Below, in pieces: positions 47,601 through 59,600 of a stretch of 64,000 nucleotides of DNA. Location: NCBI RefSeq assembly GCF_048771995.1, contig NC_133024.1:21778001-21842000 (forward strand). Reading direction: 5' to 3'. Within the stretch, counting starts at the first letter, position 1. Each line of letters starts with the position of its first letter. This stretch comes from Taeniopygia guttata. Lineage: Eukaryota > Chordata > Aves > Passeriformes > Estrildidae. A program made the translations under genes and the position numbers. The notes beneath the pieces were generated by a model. That model was not told the origin of the DNA. It saw only the letters and a list, made by a program, of their open reading frames with translations, and made no database searches.

Positions 47601-50600
47601 TACCTAAAGAAGTTTTATTTAGGTAGCCTTCCCAATCCCCAAACCAGACTATCCCTTTTTAAACACAAATTTGACCAAGACTACAGTAAGTAGGTGAAGA
47701 GCTGTACTTCAGTGATTTTATATAGGCAGATTAAGTGTAGGTACTAAGCTGGAAGGAAGTTGCGCTAAATCCCTAATTTATACTTTCTTACATCTGTTCT
47801 GCTACACAATTTTCTAGTCACTAACATTCAGTCAGGTTTTTGGCACATAAGTTAGAGTAAACATGCACCAGTAAAACCATACAAAAGACACTAAAGAGCA
47901 CAGGCCTGCTGAAATTTTTCAACATAAATTCCTTGCAAAGAATGAGTGGTGTTTTAGAGTGTACTGCTTTAGTTAAAGACCTGAAATAAAATATGTCCCA
48001 CCCAATTTAAGGAAATACCTTCCATGTCTGCAGCTTCTCCTTCATCTTCCTCATCATCATCTTCACAAGATGCTGAACACTCTGGTATTTTTATATTATC
48101 CTTTAGAAGTTAAATTGAAAATACTGCTTTAATAACTGTTGCATCTATGTAGTCTAACAGCTAAAAAACTGAAGGTGTTAGGTTCAGTGAGCAAGAAAGA
48201 TGATTTCTGAAATATTAAGAATGACTGAACTCAAATATTTGCTTAATAACTCATCCTTGTTTCAAAGTCCTAGTATGACATTAAAAAAGTTTCCCTTTGA
48301 CTTTGCATTCTGGAATGATTTAATTCCTAAATAAAGAAAAGCATCCATGGTGTTAAACAATCAAAAGATCCAGCTATCTCAAATGAAAGGCAGTGACTAA
48401 ACAGCTAAGATTAAACACGTAGGTTAACATGTTTTTAAGTTCTAACCCACAGCCAAGCATGCAGCAGTTATCACAAAATATCTCAAGGAAGGGACCCATA
48501 AGCACAATTGAGTCCAACCCTCTCCTCTTTGAGGGACTACATAAAACTTTATCATATGACTGAAAGTGTCACCCAGTTTCACAGACTATGAGCCCTGTCC
48601 AGTTCCTTAATTATTTTAAAACAAGAGAGTCACAAAAGGTATCACATTTTGATATAATTCTGCAATGCAAGAATTACAGTCCAACAGAAAAAAACACAGC
48701 ACAAGCCCACAGGTAACTTTTGGGCCTTGCATTGTCGGAATCTGTGGTATTGATGATTTTGAGATTGTAGAAAGTCTCTGTCTTTCTGCCCCATTGCCAA
48801 AGAAGAAGCCATAATTCATCTGTGCTGTTTTCAAGGTTGTTTATTCTTGCTTATCTCTAACATGTTCTGCTGCCCTGCCGCAGGTCTGTCCTGCAGGGCA
48901 GCGTGTGGGGCTCTGCCCCTCAGTGGGATGTTACAAACATTATATACCAGAAACTACCTGTGCTATATTTACAATAATGTGCCAATATCTGTCACCTACG
49001 TTGAACAGTGTGTCCCCAGCCTAAACCAATAGAAAAATGCCAACACTACAGTGAAACATGGAGGGCATGAAGAAGGAGAAAAAGGACAAGACACACCCAA
49101 TTTACTCCATCTTGTCCCCTCTGAACCCCTAATCTAGAAACCTAAAATTTTACTTTTGCACCCGTGCCACACTTAATTATTACTCTTATCAAACACTCAG
49201 AGCTTGTAATTCATCCTGTAAGATTGAAAACTTTTCCATGGACAGAGATCAGAGACAGTGTCTCTGGGGGCTCTGTACAGGGGGGTTTCTGACCCCCTGC
49301 CAGGGTCCCAGGCAATCCAGGGCAGACAGAGGGAAGCCCTGGATTCCCACATTGCATAGCATAGAATCCAATGGACAACTCCAATGAAATTCAGAAAGTA
49401 AAGGTCTCAGTTTACAGAGATTTCATAAAGATTTTAGGAGAATACTCCAAATACCTACTACAGTTAGTAACTCTTCTAATTATGAGTATTAGGTGGCTGA
49501 TTTTTCATTTTAAAAACCCAAACCACCAAAACCAATAAAAAACTAAGTTACAAAGAGCATTGTGAAACAGAACATTGGCAGGAAAGAGTTGTCCTCCAAG
49601 CAACTCCAAGCAATTGTGGACCTGCAAGCAAGCAAGTTTTTCTACATACAATGGAACTAAAATCCAATGCAAAACATGCAACAGCAGTTATGATCCACAG
49701 TAACATTCTGCAAACATTGTGTTCTGCAGAAAAAGTGATCAACTTCAGTTATTCCTTAAGTATTTCTTCCACCCTCATGTTATTGACTTATAAAAAACCA
49801 GCATTTTTACTACATTGAGCAAAGTCATTTGGAATACCTGCACTTCACAGTTCATCAAATCTATAGCATTTTGAGCCGTTTATAATTATGCAGTAGCATG
49901 GGGCAGCCCATTTTTCCCCCCCGAATTTTTAGAATCCAAGGCTTCTTGGATGCTCATAGCATACAGACAGAACTCCCCATACAAACTCATCTTTAAAAGC
50001 ATTTTGTGTCTGTGACTTTCTTCTTGTTTCTTAAACACATTTGTGAATACATTTGTATTTCAAGTACTTCCTGAGGACTTAAGTTTCAGGTTTGTTTCCT
50101 GCTAAAGTGACTTTTTTGGAAACATACAGAAACTGAGGACTTCATAACATATATATACATTTAAAGAGGTAAAGTTCTTCTAAACTGAAGGGCATAAACA
50201 TGTCAAACTGGACCAATATGCTGAAAGTCTGCTTGCTGTAGCTGAAGATCACAAAGAAATACTTTATATTTCCACATAAATATTTATTTACATTGGATTT
50301 ACAAACACTAATGTCTTGGAACACAAATGTGTGGCATCAGTGTAAAAATAATTTAATTTTCAGTTTGTAGAAGCCTGGTAGAGGAGCACACTGGCTAAAG
50401 ACATTTCAAAAAGAAAAATGTTTCAGTAAACAAAGCAATAAGGAGATGCACATGCTTCGACTAATATCACAGGGTCTGAGAGTCAATGGACATCTGCAAA
50501 ATAATTGGTGATGAAGTATAATTTAATCTTTTACAGGGAGTACTAGATTGCCACTGGTAGAACTACCATTACCTTCAGGTCTGCAATAAAGCAACAAAAA

Positions 50601-53600
50601 AATTTAGAAACAAGTACCTTACTGTCTAGTGTGATCTCCTTAACTGCTTCTGTTGCGCCCACTATACCTGTAAATTGAACAAGAAGTTTGTGTTAAAAAA
50701 GGTTGGTTCTTGGTTAGAGAATGGCATAGAAAGAGTTTGCAAGGATTTCAAAAGCAGTTTCTCATCTTTCCAAATCACATCTCAACAACCTTGATATGTG
50801 AGAGGCTGTTCATTTGGTATTGGTAACATGCTTACTGCTGGACATCCCTAAGCAAACCACACCAGTAACACAGAGCACCACAGCACAGATGTGCCACGCC
50901 GATGGAACTCTGAGAATTTGGAGTTCTATTTTAAGATATTTTTGCATAAAAGTGAGATCAGGACAGGCACTCGCATCACAACAATGAAATGCATCTTAAT
51001 GAAAAGGCAGGCATTTTTGAGTATTTCTGAGCTTCCTGAAAGCAATGACAAAGCAAAATGTATCAGAGCACTCAATGCTTTTAGCTGAGGGGAAGTGGGG
51101 GTATATAACCACACCAAATCATGGAAGTGTCCAATCCTGAGATCCTTCCCATTAGCCTTCTAGTCTTACTGCAGTTCTCACACAGTACCTTTTAGAATAT
51201 GTGCCAAGATTTTGCTTTGACAGAGTACATTTATCTGATTAACTATTCAGCTGTGGAAACAGATTTTATCTCATTTGACAGCATTTAGAGACTTGGCGAG
51301 GTTTAGCCAGGGTGTTACAGCTGTGCTGTACTGTATGGTGCCCAAAAAAGGAAAAACCTGGCAGAGGAGACTATTCACAGCAGGGATGGGTACTGCACAC
51401 TCAATTCAAGGATATGACAAAGCTGTTCCAGATTATTTCTTTGGGGTGGGGGCATTCAATTATGAACTATGATGCCTTTAAGAATTGCCAATGTATGTCT
51501 ACAGGAAAAAAAAAGGCATAATTGCCAACACTTTTTCTCCCTATCCTGGCAAACTATTTAGAGAACATTCTCCACATTACAGCAAAAAAATTTACACCAA
51601 AGAAAGTAAAAACTTAGAGGAGTACTTTTGGAAATGGTGGAGAATACATCATTGAAGAACAGAATTGTATTAACACATGATAGAACATCATGAAACAGAC
51701 TAAAACTAATATAATTGCCACTGAGAAAAAAACAGAAGTGTTTATAAGACACTGCGCTACAAAAGCCAGTGAGATAGATTCATATAAGCAGTATTTAGAC
51801 TTATTTATAAACACATGCTCATTTAAGGGCTTATTGTAAAATAGTATCATCTCTCACTCTTATCTCTGTACTTAACATCTTTCTTTTGAGTACAGCATCC
51901 ACAATTTAAACTAACATCATCTTCACAGGATTTCCTTACTAAGGAATGATTCACTACACAGCTCATATTTTAAAACAACTTCCTAGAATTTTAATAAGAG
52001 AATACTGAAGTAATTGCCATCATCTCTGAAAAAGAGCCTATTTCAAGCATATACAGCCAAACAGTTAAACATCACATACCAATCAGGTGGGTAGCTGATA
52101 ATGTAACTTGTTTCCTCCAGACTACATATTGGTATACAGACATGTATTTTAAAAGATTTTACTTTCTAAGAGTGGAAACTGAAAATCAGATTGCCAAATG
52201 CAAAGCCTGCAGCAAGATCTTGAATACCTGCATTGTGAAAAGTGTCTACCCATCCCCCATCACCATCATCTTCTTCTATAATTGCCTCCTGCTCGTCTGA
52301 GTACTCCATCTGCTTACACCTTTTATAGCATGGCACTACAAAAAATGGCAAAACAAAAAGAATGCAGTCAGTCATTCTTATACAAAACCAGACAGGAGCA
52401 TGATATTGTCCTACAAGGCCTTCTAAAATATGACAATCTTTCATATACCTCATATTTAAGGAATTCTGAGGCTGCATTTCAAATGCAAAAGTATGAATTT
52501 CCAAAAATATATTGTTATGCTGTATCAGTTATTTTACTTCATGTAAAATACAACAATTGCTGTAGCCTTAGAAGTTCATCTTTCTGTTAAGTATTAGAGC
52601 AGTTTCATCCAATCTCTTAAGGATTAAAAAATAATTAATTTCTCATTTGCTAACAACTGGAGAAAACCTTTAAGTTTTCTTCACACTGGTAAACAACTAA
52701 GGGCAATTTTCCTGGATTTTCATCAGTTTTCCAAATTCATTTAGACTTTAGAATTCTGCATCAGCTATTTATGTAATATGTTAGGTATGTTTAATCATAA
52801 TTTAACATCTAGAGGTTTAGAAGGTCAAAATTCACGTAATATTAAGAATAACTTCTGTCATATGCATTACAGCACCATTCAAATAGATATTTAGAAAATG
52901 TTTTCAGAAAAAATTCAAAGAAAGACTGAATATCTGATAAGGCAAAGCAGGTATTTTCCAATAGTGTAAACAAGCACTATGTAGAAAATGCTCCTTCCTT
53001 TTCTATTAATGTAGAGAAAAACAAAACTGCTGCATGAAGTGCAGCATTCAAAAACTGTTCTTTAACCTTCAGAAAGGGATGAAAGTGGTGTGAAAGTCAA
53101 AGTGAAGACATCCAAAGACTTCTAAAATGAGGTCTGTAGGATGGCTCCCAGTCTCAACTACAGCCCACAACTTTTACTCAGGTGGGAGGCCAATGTGACA
53201 CCAGCAGTAGGAAACACATTATTTTGGAATGTCATCAAGAGGATCAGAGCAACGAGGAACCTCAGTAGAGGCAGGAAAAGAAACAAAGCAGATCATCTGG
53301 CTATCAAACCATGAGGTCCATGTCAGGAAAATGTCCAACACTACTGTAGTAATTTTCACATGACAGTGCACTGCAAGACTCCAAAAGCCAGCGAGGAAAA
53401 GCCAAGCACATAATACAACCCTCTGCGGGCAAAAATCTCCTCAGGCTTTCTTAGTGCTAATGCTTCATCTAATACCTTTGACACATTGTGATACAAGATC
53501 TTTTGGACTTCCCCATAGTTGTGCCAAAATGTTACCCTTCTTATCCATTAAAAAGGTAGTCACCACATGTATTATATAAACACAACTGTGAAGCTGAAAA

Positions 53601-56600
53601 AAATAAATTCAAGATCGTATTTATATGATTCTAATTGACAAGGGCATTGACATTAACTACAGACTTGAATTAGAAGTATATCAGTGTGACTATGAAAAAC
53701 ATTTTGAGAACTCTTCAATAGCTTGGGTTTCCAAAGGAGCGAGGAAAATAAACATATCTTCATTTTAGATACTGAACATCACTTGAAGCAAAGACAGACA
53801 AAGAGGTTAATAATGTTTAAACTTCATTTATACTTCATCAAGGCAAGCTTTATGTCTCACATAAAGCTCTACTATAAAGTGGTCTAAGAAAAATAATTTT
53901 GGAGTGCAGGAAGAACTTCTTTAATCTTGCAAAGCCAGAGCATCTGAAGTGTGCGGTATTTGTTTCCCCTATCAATCCAGACAATTGGTAGAGCTGACAG
54001 CACAGTCAACTATACTATCAATTCTAAGAATACTTATATTTAAATTTCAGCCTTACCGTTTTTAGTTACCAGAAACTGTTTGTCTGTTGGCAGATAAGCT
54101 TTGACTTTTAGCTCTTCTCCTGAAGCCCTGTAAGATGAAGTGCACCATTTGAGAATTTGATGACCTGCAAACAAAAGAACCCTTCTATTTTCACATTGTG
54201 TCAGGAACTTCTTATACAATCTTCTTGACATATTCTCAGAATTGGTTTGCTATGACTTTACTCTTCCCTACATACATTTGGTATGGTGTTAGAAAGCTTG
54301 GCCAACCCTAACTGTTCTGAGATCAAAACCATTTTATGCCTCAAAAACTTTCACCTTGAGATGGCCAAGCAAAGATGGTTTGACAGAATAATCTATTCTA
54401 CATAAAATTTTCTAGGATCAGCAACAGCAAAGTAGCAAATGTCTGAAGAAAGCAACTTCAGAAAAGAAACAGACCTCTATAAATAAAAGAAAAAAATCTG
54501 TCCATAGTCACTAGTGCTTAAGTACTCTTAATTTCACATTACTCTAGCATTTGCCTTCACCTTCAGTGGCTTTTGGTTTGAAATAAGAGTTACATTCTGA
54601 ACAGCCCATTACAAAATGCTGCCAGACTCATCATCATGCTTTCTCTGAAGGAGGCGGCAAAGTGTCAGAGAAACAATGATTTCAACACAGTAATTTTTCC
54701 AGCAATTTGTGGCTCAGTACAGAGCCAAGACCCTGATGATATCAAGTGCACAGACAATACAGATGAGTTTCACAAAGCAAGACACCAGTAAAACATAAGG
54801 AAGCACCTTATTTGAGCCCTTACTGTACAGGAAACAGAAGGGATTTCTAAGGGTAATCACTGCACAAAGTGAACTGCTGTGGGCTAACTTGAATACATTT
54901 ATTAACAAATGCTTGTCAAAATACACCATTTACAACTATTGCCTAGCAATTCCAGCTGCACATAGCCTTTGCTTTTTCAATCACCAAGACAAACCTGGGG
55001 AGACATGCTGCTACTGCAGCTAAGCACTAAAAGCATTCACAGTATATAACAGATTATTTCCCCTAAAACCTTAGAAAAACAAACTAAAAATCCCAAAGCA
55101 AATCCTCATCTCAACTACTGCTATACAGCAATTAGTATAAAAAAACTCTGCCTGACTTAAATATAGAGCTATTATAGAAGTTTTACTAGTAAAATACACT
55201 TACTGCTCTGACAACTGTATGGCTAAATACAATGGAAGTACACCAAAGCACAGGCAGGAATGATGGCTTTCTACAATTCTTTCAATTTTACTTACCATTG
55301 CCAAGTAGGACAGTGGTGAACTAAGTGATCTCCAGCTGCAACAAACTGTTAAGGCAGGAAAAAAAATTACTGTTAAATATGGCTGAAGGAAACAATCTCC
55401 AAATTTTCTCAGCATTAGTATTTCAGTTCCACATTCCTTTGATCAATTAACTGTACAATTAACAAATGGTTCAATCAACTTGATGCTTTATTTTAACCCC
55501 ATATCTCAACTAACCACGAAAATGCAAAGATTAAATCAACTTCACCCAAAATGTTTACTAAGCACTATGGCAAATTCAGTGTTTCAAGCTACTACCTGCC
55601 AGTCTAGTAAGAACCTAAAAAGTATCTGGACTTAGTAAGACTGTTTACTTTGCAATAAAGAAATTATTTTTATTTGCCACTATTCAAACTTCTACAAAGA
55701 TAACAAAGAGCTTAATGTAAAAAAAATCTTTAATTCTCTTTCGTTGTTCTAAACAATTTTGCAGTAAGAAAAGCGAGACCATCAATCCACTAAACCAGTG
55801 AGAGAACTGCAACAAAGAAATAAACAGCATAGATTTTATATAATGACCATCACTATAATAGCTGATCACTGATGTAAACTAAAAATGGATTACCACTTAC
55901 TTAGTATACTAAAAGTCTCATAGGTAACTTTGTTCTCAATAGTTTTTAAAAATATTCACTCTTGTTCTTAATATCAAAGACGAAGCCTTTTATAAAATTG
56001 AATAACTATTTCAAAGTGATACTATCATGTTAAACTAGCCAGCAATGTCATACTAGACTTGTGTACAAACTCAAAATTCACACAGCAAAGTCTAAACCTC
56101 TGGGCTTGCCTTTGTACACATAAATTGAGGAAGGCAAGCCTGCACTCAAGTGATTTTTGTTGGGCTTTGCAGCAGTCCCTTTGGAACATGAGGTGCACAG
56201 CTATTGCTACAGGTGTTCTCTTGTCTTGAAGTGCCAGTTTATAACAGCACCATCCCCAGCTGCCCAGGAGCTGCTGCAGTGTGACATAACAGGCTTGCAG
56301 CAGGTCACAGCCATTTCCTCACTGTGTCCTCCAAAGGGAGGTGGATCAGTGCAGCAGGAAACACCACAGTACGCACTGCACACGGATTAACAGGCTTCAT
56401 CTCGGCTAAAGTACTTCCCTTTCATCTATTTTCAACAGAAACCTCTAGCACAACTGAATCCTTTAAAAAGAAAAACCAGCAAATTCTTCCAATACACAGG
56501 GAAATTTGAAAACTCATTATCTCTTACGTAGTAAACATAAACAAAACTCCAGAATTATTTTAAATTCTCTGTTCAAGGAATTGGAACTCTGTGACAGCAA

Positions 56601-59600
56601 TGTTGAGATATATTACTAAAGATTAAAAAGCAGTGTATTTGTGGGCTTAACAGACACAAAGCCTTAAGACAGCATTTGAAATTTTGTCTACATTTTTTCA
56701 CCTTAGGCAGCAAAATTATCTTGCTGGTTTCACTTTCTATTTCTCAAGCACTGATGCTTCATCATATCTGAATCAGTACTGGGAAGTGGAAGGAGATCAA
56801 TTTTAGGACATCTTATTTCTAGTCCTGAAGAGAATGATTTTAACAATTTTCCTGTATTTACATAATTAAAACAGGTGTCATCTTTTGGAGGTATTAACTA
56901 GTAAGAACTCATGACAGGCAAGAATTTTTTGAAGATAAATCAAGTACACAGATAAGTGAAAAAAGGGAGTAGGCATTGAGTTTGATTAGTGAGTCATCTT
57001 TAGTCTTAATTTATTCATCCTCAGAGGCAAGCCAGAGGAACCCCGCAAAAATCTATACACCAGTTAGTGTCTCAGATTAAAATACAGCTTAAATTACCCA
57101 AGAAATCCAAACTCATTCAAAAGCAACATCCTAGTGTCATTATTCTTCTTTAGCAACCATTCTTACATAAAGACTGTCAAAGGGACAATCAGCAGGTCCT
57201 TGCTCCAGCTTCATCTAAATTTACCAAAAATTTAATCTTGCTGTATAATTGGTTCTCTCGACTACTGTTTTGAAGGATCCACTTTATTCATCCCAGCAGC
57301 ATCTAACTTGACACAGAGAACACAGACTAGTCATATTCCCAGTGGTGTTTAAAGGCTGCAAACTGTTTAATGTAATACAGCATGGTTCTTGCTATGTTCT
57401 AGAGAAGGTGCCTTTTCTTACGATGACGCTGTTGAGGCAGGACAGGAATGAACAGACTCTGCTCAGAAGGCTGCTGAGAGTAAAACTCCGATTTATTCAA
57501 AATACACAGCTTTTCTTACAGAGCTCCATGCAGACCAATTCCATTGATCCTGAAGTGAAAAGAACCACACCATTGGTGCAGAGTGCTTGACGCACAGTGA
57601 CAGAACTTAACTATAAACAATATGAACAAATGGAGATACACCTCTTATTTACATTATTTTCCAACAGATTCCCAGGCTTTTGCCTGGTTAGAAACTCTCC
57701 ATTTCTCTCTTTGACTGAATCTGAGACCCACACAATACTATTGCAAATTCTTTTCCCATAAATCACAAAGGGATTAAATATTGGTAGAACATTTGTCTAG
57801 ACCTTCTCTGTTATTCTAGTTTATATACAATAAAGATCATGTATTATTGTTCAGCATATATGAATATTTATATACACACATACATACAGTTATCAGAACA
57901 GAACATCATGTTGCTAAACCTATTTTTCTGTGTGGTACTTGTGTGTCAGAGAGACAGAATGAATGCTTGCTTGCCAGGGCAACACAGCAGAAAAATACAG
58001 GCACCAATATTAGGAAAAATACTTCTGTCCACATTATCTACCTGCATCAGTTGTCATTTGTTTCATTTTTTTTTTCTATCCCATCTTTATAATTTTTTAT
58101 TGTTTCATTTTTCTTTCATTCTACCTAACAGTCTTAACACTGTTTTATTAGAACTCTGTAAAGACCAAGTATTTGCAGCTCAGTAGTACTTCAATATGAG
58201 AAAAAGCGTAACGGGGAAATTAAAATAGCTCAACACAATCAGTGTTCTTACTGTTCCAGGAAAAATCCAGTTGCTCTTTGCACTGGAGTTCTTAAAAAAA
58301 TACAACTGCTTGGCAGCAATCCAAAATACAACCAGCCTAATGCAGACTGTAGAGAAGAAGAGGGAAAAATAATAATCATTGGATACACAGTGTGGACAAA
58401 TATATGTAATGATCTTCACAGAGTCTTGGAAGGAACCAAAACAGAGGTAAGCAAAGATTGTTCTAAAGATAAAAGCTCCCCTTCAAGCTCCTTAGAGGAA
58501 AGATTTTAAAAACAAATAGATTTCTGCTTCAGTCCTGAACTTCCATGACAAATGGAGCTGTTGACCCAGCTTCTTTACAATCTTTTCACAGCATAATAGA
58601 GGAAAGAAACATGCCACATTCAGATGCCTAATGCCATCTCAGGAAAAATTATGTTGATCTACTTCAATCTGTAGAGTAAAAAAGGTCACATAGAAATTTC
58701 ACTTTGTGGAAATTGTTTCAAGAAGTAATAATTGGCAAAGACATGATCTGTTTAACATGGTCGATTTGATTAGAAAATGCCTCATTACTTTCAAAATAAA
58801 TTTAGGTTTCTAAACACTTACTTCTTCAGGTGTAATTACTCCAGTTTCTTTAAACTTGGACTCCTGCAAGAGAAAAGTTTAGAAATTTTGAGAACTGCTG
58901 ACAAAGCAACACACTTCACTTTACTGCACAAACATACATTTTCTCTACTTTCATTCTGCAATTAGTTCTGTCCAGAGAGCCAAGAATCAGCCTGGAGGCA
59001 ACCTCTGCCCCGACTGGCAGGCAACTTACATTAGAAAATAAGGAAGTAAGGCTCCTCAAAATTACTTGCTGCAAAATATGAGGTATTATGAAAAATGATG
59101 ACCTATACAAAATATTTTTGTTTTGCTACTGCCAATTATAGCAATAACGAAGAAAAGATGACTGCCACTCAGTATTACTTTTGCCAGTAAGAAACAGAAA
59201 ATCAGTTGGAATCAGTGATTCTAACTGTCAAGGACTCCAGACTTCTAGGCATTGAATAACACTGCAGTGCATCAATATGAGGTTTTGCAGTTAAGAAAAG
59301 TCATGAATGAAAGGCCAAACCAACTGTTCTATGAGTTAGAAAAAGTTAAATACAAAGACTTATTAAAAGACTCTCTCTTAATGCCCATTTCTGTGCCTTC
59401 ATCATATGCCCCACGGAAACGGCTTCAGTTTTTGCACGTTGCCATGAGGAGTCCTGTGGGTGAAAGAATAGATGGCAAGCAGACACCAGACTTACTCCGC
59501 ATGGAAAAATTAAGTACTTTGGCATTAAAGGCAACATTTATGAAGCTTAAAGAGAACATGTCTTGTATCATACTCAAATCTAGACTAAGAGTATTATGTT

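Noticed and set aside
57839-58186. Plus-strand 115-codon frame in ATG3 intron 2
   Set aside because: Low-complexity hydrophobic translation of a T-rich intron.
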